Shown here piece by piece: positions 20,444 through 30,872 of a DNA stretch of 64,000 nucleotides. Made by a program: the position numbers and the translations under genes. The stretch is taken from NCBI GenBank assembly GCA_002215675.1, contig NGFH01000011.1, positions 186,001 through 250,000 on the forward strand, in the 5' to 3' direction. The stretch is from Bacteroidetes bacterium 2013_40CM_41_45. Lineage in GTDB: Bacteria; Bacteroidota; Bacteroidia; AKYH767-A; 2013-40CM-41-45. How positions within the stretch are numbered: position 1 is the stretch's first letter; each line of letters opens with the position of its first letter. The notes beneath the pieces are model-generated. The model worked only from the letters and a program-made list of their open reading frames with translations. It was not told where the DNA came from and searched no databases.

Positions 20444-20749
20444 ATGCTTGAACTTAGACCCATTTGCGAAAACTGTGGCAAGGACTTGCCCAATGACAGC
20501 AATGAAGCGATGATTTGCACTTTTGAATGTACCTTCTGTACAGAATGCGTTTCAAACATCTTGCGAAATGTTTGTCCGAATTGTGGAGGCGGTTTTGAAA
20601 AACGACCTACCCGGCCAGCCGAATGTGTAACTCCGGATTGCCTTAAAAATTTCCCGGCTAAGAAAGATAAAAAATTCCGCCCGGTTGTTCTTGAAAAATT
20701 CAAACCGCTTCAAGAGCATTATCACGATGTGGATCCAAGAAAGAGATGA
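20444..20749 (+). CDS. DUF1272 family protein
   Basis: MLELRPICENCGKDLPNDSNEAMICTFECTFCTECV..CPNCGGGFEKRPTRP. Confidence 0.88.
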   Translation: MLELRPICENCGKDLPNDSNEAMICTFECTFCTECVSNILRNVCPNCGGGFEKRPTRPAECVTPDCLKNFPAKKDKKFRPVVLEKFKPLQEHYHDVDPRKR

Positions 20750-20914
20750 CGCAGCAAAATAAATGACAGTTTAGGCAAACCCTGCACATTGCTAAATTTA
20801 ACCTATTATTCAATGTGGTTTGCTTTACGTCAAGAATAGGTTGCGCATGGTGTAAATAGATATCGTTGACGGATGAACTATTTATATTTTCGCACTATCA
20901 AATAACCCTTCCGG

Positions 20915-21952
20915 ATGTTCAGGGCAGTTTACAATTTTATTTTACGATATAAAATTCTTCACGTCATTTTTTGGGTGTGGGTTACTATATCCTTTGCACA
21001 CGAACTACAAGGCTACAGTAAAGACGACTTCCATATCAGCCTTGAGCTTGCAATTCTTACGGAGCTTTTTGCCATGGCGAGTGTGTATTTCACTATTTAT
21101 TTCCTTGTCCCTCGTTATTTCAATAAGGAAAAATATTTTCAATTTGTTTGTCTAACATTGTTGACAATACTAATGACATCAGTAGTTCTTGCTTTTGCTG
21201 AAAATGCTTTTACTGTCTATGTCGCAAAAAAACACGTACCGAGTTTCTTCTATGTAAGAATAATAAGCAACTCATTTGACACTACAATTAAGACCGTAGC
21301 ATTCGTGTCAATCTTTGCTGTTCAGAATAAAATTGAAACCGATGCCAAGAATAAAAAATTAGAGCGAGAGCAGCTGGAGGCGGAATTAAATTTTCTGAAA
21401 GCGCAGATTAACCCGCACTTTCTTTTTAATTCCATCAATAATATTTATGTGTTGATTGAAGAAGATAAAAAAACCGCCTCTGAAACATTGCTTCGCTTTT
21501 CCGAGCTGCTGCGGTACCAGCTTTATGAGTGCAGCGTTTCAAAAATGCCTTTGCAGAAGGAAACGGATTTCATTAAAAATTTTATTCAACTGGAAAAGCT
21601 GCGCCTTGGAGACCATATACAGGTCACTGATAATATGGAATCTGTTGCCGATTATTTTCAAATTGCCCCTTTTATTCTTTTGCCTTTTGTTGAAAATGCT
21701 TTCAAGCATGTTTCCCAGCATGAGCATGAGGCAAATTCAATCAGTATAGAATCGGGCATCCATGATGGGATTTTTCAGCTGGCGGTGCGAAATACATGCG
21801 AGGATGACCGTGGTGGAACAGTAAAACTGAACGGAGGAATAGGTTTACAAAATGTTAAGAGGAGATTGGAATTAATTTACCCCGGAAAATATCACCTCGA
21901 TATAAAAAAGGAAAATAAAATTCACACCGTAAACTTAAAGTTGAATGTCTGA
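20915..21952 (+). CDS. LytS-type sensor histidine kinase
   Basis: TM N-terminus; LKAQINPHFLFNSINNIYVLI; C-terminal ATPase motif GGIGLQNVKRRLELIY. Confidence 0.92.
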   Translation: MFRAVYNFILRYKILHVIFWVWVTISFAHELQGYSKDDFHISLELAILTELFAMASVYFTIYFLVPRYFNKEKYFQFVCLTLLTILMTSVVLAFAENAFTVYVAKKHVPSFFYVRIISNSFDTTIKTVAFVSIFAVQNKIETDAKNKKLEREQLEAELNFLKAQINPHFLFNSINNIYVLIEEDKKTASETLLRFSELLRYQLYECSVSKMPLQKETDFIKNFIQLEKLRLGDHIQVTDNMESVADYFQIAPFILLPFVENAFKHVSQHEHEANSISIESGIHDGIFQLAVRNTCEDDRGGTVKLNGGIGLQNVKRRLELIYPGKYHLDIKKENKIHTVNLKLNV

Positions 21953-22673
21953 TAAGCTAAATTGCATTGTTGTCGATGATGAGCCGTTGGCAAGAAAAGG
22001 GATTGAAAATTTTGTGAAGGAAATTCCCTTTCTTAATATGGTGGCAAGCTGTTCAAACCCGCTCTCGGTGATGGAACTGCTTTCAAAACAAAAAATAGAT
22101 TTGATTTTTTTAGATGTGCAAATGCCGAAAATGACGGGGATAGAATTTTTGCGGACGGCTAAAAATCCTCCTCTTACTATCATTACTACGGCATTTCCAA
22201 ACTATGCGCTCGAGGGCTATGAATTGGATGTTATTGATTATTTAATCAAGCCCATTTCATACGAGCGGTTTATGAAAGCCGTAAATAAAGCAAAGGAATA
22301 TTTTGATGTTAAAGAGCAATCGTTGTCATCCGGCAACGATGAAATTGATTATTTCTTTATCAAGTGCGAAAAGCATTTTGAAAAAGTATTTCTCAATGAA
22401 ATACTTTTTGTTGAAGCGTTGCAAAATTATGTCATGATACATACAGATAAGAAACGCCTTATTACGTACGTGACCTTGAAAACCGTAGAGGAGTACCTGC
22501 CGCAATCACAATTCATAAAAGTGAGCAAGTCTTACATTGTTCCCATACCAAAGATTGACAGCATTAGCGGTAACGAAATAAAAATTGGTTCTCATTCTAT
22601 CCCCATCGGCAGAACCATGAAAGAGGAAGTGCTCAATACTCTTTTTAAAAACAAATTGCTAAAAAGGCAATAG
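21945..22673 (+). CDS. LytTR-family response regulator
   Basis: IVVDDEPLARKGIENF receiver; C-terminal LytTR domain; overlaps the kinase gene. Confidence 0.93.
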   Translation: MSDKLNCIVVDDEPLARKGIENFVKEIPFLNMVASCSNPLSVMELLSKQKIDLIFLDVQMPKMTGIEFLRTAKNPPLTIITTAFPNYALEGYELDVIDYLIKPISYERFMKAVNKAKEYFDVKEQSLSSGNDEIDYFFIKCEKHFEKVFLNEILFVEALQNYVMIHTDKKRLITYVTLKTVEEYLPQSQFIKVSKSYIVPIPKIDSISGNEIKIGSHSIPIGRTMKEEVLNTLFKNKLLKRQ

Positions 22674-23117
22674 CAGCGAGCTATAGGAAAGCACCATTAC
22701 TAAAATTAGAAGGAATGTTAAAAGCCCAAAATTGTTTTTTCATATCTTCAAAAAGTTCAACTTTAAACAGCTTGGCTTAGGGGATTGACTGCTTCAAAAA
22801 TTCTTTCGGTTGATGTGCTTGTTGAATTTGTATCCCGAAGATTTATACCAACGAAGCATAACTTTTAACGGGAATCGGAATTTGATTTTTCCGTTGCCCC
22901 TGCGTTTTCACTAACATCTCCAATTCAAATTCTAATTTTTCGAATATCCTTTCCGTATTTGTCAGAATTCTGATTACTTACGAAGAGTAGAGGCTGGATT
23001 CCGATAAGGATTTATGCTGACGGCTAATAAATTCTGCCGTTTACTAAAAACAACAAACAGTTCCACATGCATCGCCATACTTTTGATTCGAAATAAAAAT
23101 TCTTAACAATTAAAAAT

Positions 23118-23330
23118 ATGACTAAAACAAAAATTACCCGTAGCCCCGAATTCCTTTCATGGCTTAATTCAGAAAATAAAAATGACAGATATGATTTCTC
23201 AGGTACATCATATTATCGCCGGAAACAAGCAGCAAAAAATAAAAAATTCTTTGCAGCTTCAATTGTTTTGATGATTGTAATCAGCAACTTCTTGGTGATT
23301 TCTCTTGTTTTCTATCAAGGAATTCGATGA
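23118..23330 (+). CDS. Small single-TM protein, 70 aa
   Basis: Basic segment then KKFFAASIVLMIVISNFLVISLVFYQGIR. Confidence 0.5.
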   Translation: MTKTKITRSPEFLSWLNSENKNDRYDFSGTSYYRRKQAAKNKKFFAASIVLMIVISNFLVISLVFYQGIR

Positions 23331-23505
23331 AAAGTCTTCTGTTTCATTTTCAGGCAAGGATTAATATGTAACTACTAACTGCAAATGTCATTCGCTAAGT
23401 AAATAAGTCAATTACTCATTCATTTACCAACAACCGCAGCAAGGCAAATACTTTTGACATCATATTTAAAAAGATAATAATGAATCTCAAAAATTATAAA
23501 TCATT

Positions 23506-23706
23506 ATGAAAACAAAAATGCAAAACAAACTTCCATATGAATCTAAAGAAGAAATGCTGATGCAATTCAAAGAAGAAAAGCATCCTTTCCTCTCCGGGCT
23601 TTTACACTTGTTTAGTCTGAAGAAGAGCACTGATATTTTCGGGCATTTGCTTGCATGGGCGCTGCTGAGCTGCCTGCTGCTGGTTGTTTCAATATTTATT
23701 TTTTAA
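23506..23706 (+). CDS. Small single-TM protein, 66 aa
   Basis: C-terminal TM FGHLLAWALLSCLLLVVSIFIF. Confidence 0.5.
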   Translation: MKTKMQNKLPYESKEEMLMQFKEEKHPFLSGLLHLFSLKKSTDIFGHLLAWALLSCLLLVVSIFIF

Positions 23707-23709
23707 AAC

Positions 23710-23832
23710 ATGAAACAAATCATATACCATCCAGGCATGGCTATGAAAAGAAGAAAATTTTTTGTCACCGCTTCTGTTATTCTCCTGCTCACGATTAATT
23801 TCTTTTTACTCCATTCTTTTTTTATAAGGTGA
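23710..23832 (+). CDS. Small single-TM protein, 40 aa (not in ORF track)
   Basis: MKQIIYHPGMAMKRRKFFVTASVILLLTINFFLLHSFFIR*; resembles the 23118 product. Confidence 0.4.
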   Translation: MKQIIYHPGMAMKRRKFFVTASVILLLTINFFLLHSFFIR

Positions 23833-23877
23833 AAAAATACCATACAAATATTTTGAAATCGTAAATAACAAACTCAA

Positions 23878-25425
23878 ATGAAGAAAAAACTACTTTTAAT
23901 AAAGGCCGGAACAATCATGAAGATGATTTCTATTCCCCTTTCATGTTCTGCGCAATTGATGACGAATAATACCGTAGCCATTACTATTACCGGTGGCGCG
24001 CAGTTAACAGTGAAAGGAGACATACAGAATAATGCTGGAACAACAATAGGTAACTCCGGAACCATTGACCTTAATGGTAACTGGATAAACAATTCAGGGA
24101 GCAGTGTTTTCGGAACATCGGCAGGAACCGTTTTGATGAATGGGGCCAATCAAAATATTGATGGAAGCAATTCAACGGTATTTAATAATTTAACTATACA
24201 AGGAAGCGGAACGAAAACGCTTTTGCTCACCACCACCACAGGGGGTGCATATGTAACTCCTGCAGGCACTCTTGCCATGGAGTCTTCGGTTTTAGACCTC
24301 AATTCAAATACACTTTTCATTACCAATCCTAATTCAAGCGGAATAACATCCCTGGCGGGGTCTATAAAAAGTGAAATGGTAAATAACTCTTCCAAGGTGG
24401 ATTGGGATATGCAGAATGCGCAGGGAGGACACATCGTTCCATTTTCAAATAATGCAGGAACAATTATTCCTTTCAAATATGAAGTCACTGATAATAATAA
24501 CCACGGTCATGTTGTAATGTCAACATATGCAACTAATACATCCAACATTCCTTACCCAGTTTCTCCGAATATGGTTACCGATGTGAATACTCTGGGAGAC
24601 GGCACTCCTTCCAACATGGTGCACAGGTTCTGGCAGGTTGATGTTCAAAATGCGGGAGTGTTTTCTGCCCTCACCTTTACATTTGACCCTGCAACGGAAG
24701 CTCCCGCCGGCCCGGGATTATTGCTTGCACAAAACTGGAACAATGCAAGCGCATGGAATTCTCCATCTGCATTCCAGAGCGCATTGGGCCCGGATTCCAT
24801 TCAATTATTCAACAACGACAAATACGGAACATTCGGAATTGCCAAAGGTTTTTCTATTCTTCCTGTAACTCTTGTGAGCTTTTTTGCTGTACTCAATTCA
24901 GGGGAGGTTGATATTGCCTGGGCTACGGCTGCTGAAATCAATAACGATTATTTTACGGTGCAGCGCTCTGTTAACGGTAATGATTTTGAAACCGTAGCAG
25001 TAGTCGATGGCGCAGGCAACAGCACTGTGATGCTGAACTACAATGCAGTAGATAAAAATCCGTACTATGGAATTTCCTACTACCGCTTAAAGCAAACCGA
25101 TTATGATGGCGCGACTTCGTATTCGCAAATAGTGATTATTAATAATTCAGTCACTTTGGCCACTGACGTAATGTTTTATCCAAACCCTATTACAGAGTAT
25201 GCGCTCATTTCTGTTAATGCATCAATAAAGCATGCAGGCAATATAGATTTTGAATTATATGATGTAGCCGGAAAGAAAATTATGGGCACCCAGCTCATGC
25301 ATTTGAATGCCTTGGCCGAAAATGTTTTCAGGTTTGAAAGAGGAAACCTCACACCGGGTACTTATTTCTTCCGCTTTATAAACAATGGGGAGAAAATGTC
25401 TGAAGGAAAATTAGTTGTGCAGTAA
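23878..25425 (+). CDS. Secreted protein with T9SS sorting domain
   Basis: C-terminal FYPNPITEYALISVN..GTYFFRFINNGEKMSEGKLVVQ. Confidence 0.8.
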   Translation: MKKKLLLIKAGTIMKMISIPLSCSAQLMTNNTVAITITGGAQLTVKGDIQNNAGTTIGNSGTIDLNGNWINNSGSSVFGTSAGTVLMNGANQNIDGSNSTVFNNLTIQGSGTKTLLLTTTTGGAYVTPAGTLAMESSVLDLNSNTLFITNPNSSGITSLAGSIKSEMVNNSSKVDWDMQNAQGGHIVPFSNNAGTIIPFKYEVTDNNNHGHVVMSTYATNTSNIPYPVSPNMVTDVNTLGDGTPSNMVHRFWQVDVQNAGVFSALTFTFDPATEAPAGPGLLLAQNWNNASAWNSPSAFQSALGPDSIQLFNNDKYGTFGIAKGFSILPVTLVSFFAVLNSGEVDIAWATAAEINNDYFTVQRSVNGNDFETVAVVDGAGNSTVMLNYNAVDKNPYYGISYYRLKQTDYDGATSYSQIVIINNSVTLATDVMFYPNPITEYALISVNASIKHAGNIDFELYDVAGKKIMGTQLMHLNALAENVFRFERGNLTPGTYFFRFINNGEKMSEGKLVVQ

Positions 25426-25443
25426 TAGAACCGGTCGCTCATG

Positions 25444-25911
25444 TTATAAGTATAATTCCATTTTAATATTTGCCCTTTCGTAAAGTCCTTGCTCCAATTC
25501 AGCTTCTGCAAACCCGTATTTTTGATAAAGATGTATAGCTGATTTTAATTGTGTGTTTGAGTATAAAATAAGTTTTTGAATCCGTTTTTGTTTTGCAATT
25601 TTCAGACAATGTTCCAGTAACATTGTTCCTATTCCGTATCCTTGTGCGCTGCCGGTAACGGCCATTTTGCCCAATTCAAAAATTTGCTCCGTTTTTTTTA
25701 AAAGGGATGCTGTCCCGACAATCTTATTATTCCTTCTGGCGTAAAAGATAAAACCACCCTTATCAATAATTTGCTCTTTAGGATTTGCAAGAGAAATAAC
25801 ATCGCCTTTTTCAACGCGAAAATATTTTTCAAGCCACTCATAGTTGAGTGTTTTGATGGAATCTTTTAAATCATCTGTGTAATCGATTATTTCAATTCTA
25901 TCCCTGTTCAT
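25444..25911 (-). CDS. GNAT-family N-acetyltransferase
   Basis: FELGKMAVTGSAQGYGIGTMLLEHCL..LILYSNTQLKSAIHLYQKYGF. Confidence 0.88.
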   Translation of the reverse strand: MNRDRIEIIDYTDDLKDSIKTLNYEWLEKYFRVEKGDVISLANPKEQIIDKGGFIFYARRNNKIVGTASLLKKTEQIFELGKMAVTGSAQGYGIGTMLLEHCLKIAKQKRIQKLILYSNTQLKSAIHLYQKYGFAEAELEQGLYERANIKMELYL

Positions 25912-25969
25912 GTTTGCAAAAGATGCCCGCCACGGAGAAAGCCAAAAGCATGGCAGGCAAGGGTGTCTC

Positions 25970-28900
25970 CTAGATTTTAATAATCTTTCGATTCATAAAT
26001 CCGTTACCGGTATTTATCCTCACAAAGTAAACTCCAACAGAATATCCTTTCATATTAATCTGAACAGATTGCTTTCCTGATTTAGAAATTTCTTTCGTGT
26101 ACATAATATTTCCAAGCATATCCAACAGCTCGACCTTGTTGTCAATTATTGAATTAGCATTTATAGAAACGGTAATAATATCACCCGATGGATTAGGGTA
26201 AACATTCATTTCGGATGTATTGCCTGCCGGTGCATCTATTCCGACATTAAGCATTGAAATATTTATGTTGTCGAGATAAAGATAATTACCATACTCACAT
26301 TTGTTTTCAAAGCCGAACTGAACATCATTATATATAGTGAGAGCATTTAATTGTATGGTATCTGTATGCCATTCAGTCGCGGCGGGAACAAACCGGTTTG
26401 TAGTAGGCACTGCTGTTGCCAGCTGACTGCCGCCTTTCGTCCACAGCGTATGTTTTGTGATGGCGCAATCCGTAGTATAAAATATTATCAGCGTATCAGC
26501 ATACCCGGGATATTCAGCATATGCATGGTCGAAATGCAAAACCGGCAGCTGGGTAACGGTGAGGTCATATGGAGGAGTCAACAACACATCCAGCGTGCCG
26601 AAGCTGTAATAATCATAGTTGTTTATTCTTGTGCAGTTCAAACTGTTTCCATAAGCGCCTACTCCTCCAACCTGTTCCCAGGTAATGCTGTAATCAGTAT
26701 TGAGTAATTTCCAGTTAGCGGGAGGAAACCCGCTCGTTTCAAAGCCTTCGGCAAGAGGCCACGGTTGTGTAGACGGGAAAGCAACAGTGATGAAAGATGT
26801 CTGAACCACGGTATCTGTTCCCCAGATATTATAAGCAACCAGGGAAACAGGATAAACTCCGGGAGTATAGTAAGTAACAGAAGGATTTTGTTGTGATGAA
26901 ATGGCCGGGATACCGCCGGGAAAATTCCAGTGCCATTGGGCAATAGAATTTGTGGAGTGGTCGGTGAAGACAATGGTCTCACCCGGGCAAACTGCAGTTC
27001 TGTCTGCCGTAAATGCAGCAACGGGAGGAACAGAAAGAGGAACATACAGGCCGGACTCCCACATTCCACGGCCGTAGGTAGCGGCCCTTATTTTTCCGGT
27101 AGGATAATTAATTTCCAGTTCATCAACAATCACATTTGGAAGCCCGTCAAAAAATGGCTGCCAGTTTGCGAGGGTGGTATCTCTGTAAAATACTCCTACA
27201 TCTGTCCCGATATATAATCCATCGTAAGAATTGTTTTGGTAAAGAATGCAGTTCACCGGCAGGTTGGGAAGATTGCCGGAATAGTTAAACCAGTTAGCGC
27301 CTCCGTCATATGAGCCATACACTTTAACACCTCCGTAATATCCTGAAAAGCTTACCCACACCCTGTTAGGGTCGGTGTTGGAGATGGTGATATAAGTAAG
27401 GTAAGCCCATGGGAGCGGCAATCCTGCCGAGATATTATTCCAGGTTGTTCCGCCATCGGTAGTTACCCAAAGCGTATCATTTTTATTAACGTAAATAACA
27501 TTGGAATTGCCGGGTGCTATATTGAACGATGATATATTTCCGTAATAATTAAAAGCAGAAATAGAATCCCACGTTGCGCCTGCATCGGTGCTTTTCCAGA
27601 GGTTAACATAGCCCGCATAAATAACTTGGTGATTATTGGGGTCTAACATATATGGAGTATCCCATGCACCGCCTCCATTGTTGGGGGGCGCAATTCCATA
27701 GTAAGATAATCCGCCATCAGTTGATTTATTCAACCCGCCTCCCTGTGATTCAGTATAGATGGTCTGAGAATTGGTCGGGTCAATCACACATTCAAAACCA
27801 TCGGCACCCTGAATGTGCGTCCATACATTATTCACCATTTTGATACAGCCATTATCCTGCGCACCGGCCGCCATCAGGTTAGCATTTTGGGGAGTTCCGC
27901 CCAAGCGATAGAATTGAGTTATCTGCAGCCCTTTGCTTAGGTCTGTCCAGGTGTTGCCGAAGTCTGTGCTTTTAAACACACCGCCATCGCATCCCACAAA
28001 CAGATTGTTTCCAAAGAAGCTCATGAAGTGTTGGTCGGCATGCACGTAGGGATAAATGCCCGAAGGATTATAACCCCAATGCGTAATGATATGCCATGCA
28101 ACTCCTCCGTCATTCGATTGCCAGATATTTACTCCTCCTGCATAAATAGTATTTGCATCCGTAGGTGAAACTTCAATGGTGGTGCTGTACCAACTTTGTC
28201 CTCCTCCATCACTTCCATCGGGCGCCCATCCAAACAGGTTAGGAGTTGTAGAGCGGGTAACAAAAGACATTCCTGAATCAACGGAGGCATACAAACCATA
28301 GAAGCCACTGTTAGAAGCATCGCCCGCAACAAGATAAACGAGATTCGGATTCGTGGGAGCTACAGCAATTCCATACCGCTGAACATTATTGACAGATGGT
28401 AATCCGTTGGTGACGTTTATAAATGTCTCCCCACCGTCAGTGGACCTGTAAAATGAATTTCCGGCAGCATATATAACAGAACTGTTGCCCGGCTTAAATT
28501 CCATGTCTCTTACATAAATACTTGCTTTCATCATCCAGGTAACTCCTGCGTCAACAGACTTAAATATTCCATCTCCTGTAGAGGCAAATAATACCGAGCT
28601 GCTTCCCGGCAGGAACATCAGCTTGCGGATTATTTTTCCCTGGATGGCCTGGTATCCCATTCCTGTTGCCGTCCAGGTATTTCCGTAGTCGGTAGATTTA
28701 AGGATGCCGATGGAATAATTATCTCCTGCATCGCTGTCACCTGTTCCGATAAAAATTATAGAAGGATTATTCGGGTCGATAGCAATAGATGAAACGCCAA
28801 CTACTGCGAGGTTGTCAGTTGTGCAGATATAATGCAGTCCTCCGTCAGCCGATTTCCAGAAGCCACCGGAAGGAGAGCCAACGTAAACCTTTAGTGAATC

Positions 28901-29344
28901 CGTAGGGTCTATAGCAACAACATTTATTCTACCAAGTCCGGGGTTATAGCTGTTCGTAAGCCAGCTAAACGGACCTAAAGGCACCCAGTTTCCACCTGAC
29001 CGGTCGGCATTATTATCCTGGTGAATGTTTTGCTTATATTTCTGAAACTCCGTCCATGCTTTGTCTGCTGGAAGACGTTCTCCTTTTGGATACACGCGCG
29101 GCTCTGTAAAATATTCCCACCGCTTGAAAACACTGTAGCCGGCCTGTTCATCATTTTCTTCTTCGCCGGAAAGCAAATTTTGGTTTCGCGCAGATGCCTC
29201 TTTGCTTTTCCAATAATTATTAAATTCTTTTTGAACTGAATAGAAGTTGCTGTTTTTATCCTGCATCATCTTTACCCATTGCTGGGCAGATGCGTAGTTG
29301 ACAAGGATTAAGATTATAAAAACAAAAAAGTAGATTTTTTTCAT
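25970..29344 (-). CDS. Large BNR/sortilin-like repeat protein with PKD domain and T9SS sorting domain
   Basis: Repeated STDGGxTW Asp-box motifs; PKD-like VVFTDHSTNSIAQWHWNFPGG; C-terminal VYPNPSGDIITV..GVYFVRINTGNGFMNRKIIKI. Confidence 0.87.
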   Translation of the reverse strand: MKKIYFFVFIILILVNYASAQQWVKMMQDKNSNFYSVQKEFNNYWKSKEASARNQNLLSGEEENDEQAGYSVFKRWEYFTEPRVYPKGERLPADKAWTEFQKYKQNIHQDNNADRSGGNWVPLGPFSWLTNSYNPGLGRINVVAIDPTDSLKVYVGSPSGGFWKSADGGLHYICTTDNLAVVGVSSIAIDPNNPSIIFIGTGDSDAGDNYSIGILKSTDYGNTWTATGMGYQAIQGKIIRKLMFLPGSSSVLFASTGDGIFKSVDAGVTWMMKASIYVRDMEFKPGNSSVIYAAGNSFYRSTDGGETFINVTNGLPSVNNVQRYGIAVAPTNPNLVYLVAGDASNSGFYGLYASVDSGMSFVTRSTTPNLFGWAPDGSDGGGQSWYSTTIEVSPTDANTIYAGGVNIWQSNDGGVAWHIITHWGYNPSGIYPYVHADQHFMSFFGNNLFVGCDGGVFKSTDFGNTWTDLSKGLQITQFYRLGGTPQNANLMAAGAQDNGCIKMVNNVWTHIQGADGFECVIDPTNSQTIYTESQGGGLNKSTDGGLSYYGIAPPNNGGGAWDTPYMLDPNNHQVIYAGYVNLWKSTDAGATWDSISAFNYYGNISSFNIAPGNSNVIYVNKNDTLWVTTDGGTTWNNISAGLPLPWAYLTYITISNTDPNRVWVSFSGYYGGVKVYGSYDGGANWFNYSGNLPNLPVNCILYQNNSYDGLYIGTDVGVFYRDTTLANWQPFFDGLPNVIVDELEINYPTGKIRAATYGRGMWESGLYVPLSVPPVAAFTADRTAVCPGETIVFTDHSTNSIAQWHWNFPGGIPAISSQQNPSVTYYTPGVYPVSLVAYNIWGTDTVVQTSFITVAFPSTQPWPLAEGFETSGFPPANWKLLNTDYSITWEQVGGVGAYGNSLNCTRINNYDYYSFGTLDVLLTPPYDLTVTQLPVLHFDHAYAEYPGYADTLIIFYTTDCAITKHTLWTKGGSQLATAVPTTNRFVPAATEWHTDTIQLNALTIYNDVQFGFENKCEYGNYLYLDNINISMLNVGIDAPAGNTSEMNVYPNPSGDIITVSINANSIIDNKVELLDMLGNIMYTKEISKSGKQSVQINMKGYSVGVYFVRINTGNGFMNRKIIKI

Positions 29345-29473
29345 GTCCGTTTATTTGTTGCAACACAAATGTAATTAATAAAACAGCTTCGCTTGCCCGC
29401 ATGGTGGAAAAGGAAAATTTTTCTATGCTGATTATTCTTTTTTGCGAAGTTTGCTTGAATTGGCGGCATCCTT

Positions 29474-29561
29474 GGAAACGAAATTAAAATCGGTTCTCAC
29501 CTATTCCCACTGGCGGAAACATAAAAGAGGAAGTTCCAAATACTTTTTAAAAGCAATCTGA
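29474..29561 (+). pseudogene. Relic of the C-terminal end of a LytTR response-regulator gene
   Basis: GGAAACGAAATTAAAATCGGTTCTCACCTATTCCCACTGGCGGAAACATAAAAGAGGAAGTTCCAAATACTTTTTAAAAGCAATCTG aligns with GGTAACGAAATAAAAATTGGTTCTCATTCTATCCCCATCGGCAGAACCATGAAAGAGGAAGTGCTCAATACTCTTTTTAAAAACAAATTG at about 22568-22660. Confidence 0.75.
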
Positions 29562-29564
29562 ATA

Positions 29565-30245
29565 TCAGTCTGTGATGTATTTTATTTCCTGATTTTGTAA
29601 AAATTTCTTTTTGTATTTGATGGTTGTGAGCGTGATTATTATTGCACCAACAACGGTTGGCGAAAGCCAGACCAGCAACGGAGGAAGAAAATTAATATTG
29701 ACCACCAGAAAGGCGGTAACTGCGGCAATGTAAGCTGCACCAAAGCCCTGGAAATGAGAAAAAAGCCAGTGCTGTTTTTCTTTTGGCAGAATAAAAAAAC
29801 GCCTCAGCCAATTGAATGAATACATAAGGCCAATGCTGCCGAAAACAATTCCGGTAAAACCAAAATAGTTTTTCTGAAAAACATTGTACAATCCCCAAAC
29901 TAAAATTGAAATGTTAAAGATAGTGGGAATAACTCCGATGAGCCAGTCAACGGTTTTAGGCTTAATGGTTCCGGTAAATAATTTTTTCAGGTAAAGCGAG
30001 CGGTAACCGATTGCAACTAATTGGTAGCTGAAGAATGCAATCATGAGCAAAAAGGAATTTGGATGGGCCAATGAAAGATAAACGGCCGAAGCGCTTGATG
30101 CTGTCATTCCCCAAAAGAAAAATTTACCTGCGGTGCGATGTATCGGTGAGCCCTTTACGTTAAGCATAGCAATGAAACCCGCAGTAAGAGCTGTGCCGCC
30201 TCCCCCAATGTGAAGAATTAAAAAAACTGTAAAAAGTGTATTCAA
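29565..30245 (-). CDS. Multi-TM protein, DUF2306-like
   Basis: LHIGGGGTALTAGFIAMLNVKGSPIHRTAGKFFFWGM; several predicted TM helices. Confidence 0.6.
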   Translation of the reverse strand: MNTLFTVFLILHIGGGGTALTAGFIAMLNVKGSPIHRTAGKFFFWGMTASSASAVYLSLAHPNSFLLMIAFFSYQLVAIGYRSLYLKKLFTGTIKPKTVDWLIGVIPTIFNISILVWGLYNVFQKNYFGFTGIVFGSIGLMYSFNWLRRFFILPKEKQHWLFSHFQGFGAAYIAAVTAFLVVNINFLPPLLVWLSPTVVGAIIITLTTIKYKKKFLQNQEIKYITD

Positions 30246-30389
30246 GCAGTAATATTAAAAATATGATTCAGACGGTGAAGTTAGAAAATGAAACTGAAGG
30301 GTTACAGTTCCTGCTGAGTGGAAATTCTTGGCTTTGATTTCTCCTCGTATTCACTTACTTTTGATACCCCCAATTAAAAATCAATTAAC

Positions 30390-30797
30390 ATGACACCAAA
30401 AGAATTTGCAACCAAATGGTTCAGCGCTATTGACGCAAAGAACTACGATGCTTTAAAAAGCATGCTTAGCAGCAGCCATCGCTTCAGTAACCCGGCAACG
30501 CCGCAACCGCTTGGCGTTGATGAACACATTGGCATGATACAAGGAATGATGGGCGCTTTCACAGGCGCTCATACCATTGAACAACTCATCAGCGAAGGCG
30601 AATGGGTTGTTTGCCGCGGACGCTGGTCTGGAAAACATACAGGCGAATTCCAAGGCATTCCTGCTACAGGAAAGCCTGTCGATTTTACTATCACCGACAT
30701 TATGCACGTTGTTGACGGCAAGCTGGTTGAAGAGTTTATGGAATGGAATGCCATGACTCTGATGACCCAGATTGGAGCAGTGCCGCAATTGGCATGA
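30390..30797 (+). CDS. SnoaL-like / NTF2-like protein
   Basis: GRWSGKHTGEFQGIPATGKPVDFTITDIMHVVDGKLVEEFMEWN. Confidence 0.85.
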   Translation: MTPKEFATKWFSAIDAKNYDALKSMLSSSHRFSNPATPQPLGVDEHIGMIQGMMGAFTGAHTIEQLISEGEWVVCRGRWSGKHTGEFQGIPATGKPVDFTITDIMHVVDGKLVEEFMEWNAMTLMTQIGAVPQLA

Positions 30798-30872
30798 GAG
30801 GCTAAAGTTCAATGTTGAAATTCTAAGTTGGCGCTTATAAAAGAAGCGCTGTGATATTTTATTGAATTAACT

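Noticed and set aside
22680-23110. Intergenic region searched for ncRNA or further LytTR relics
   Set aside because: No convincing hairpins, tRNA or coding remnant seen by eye.
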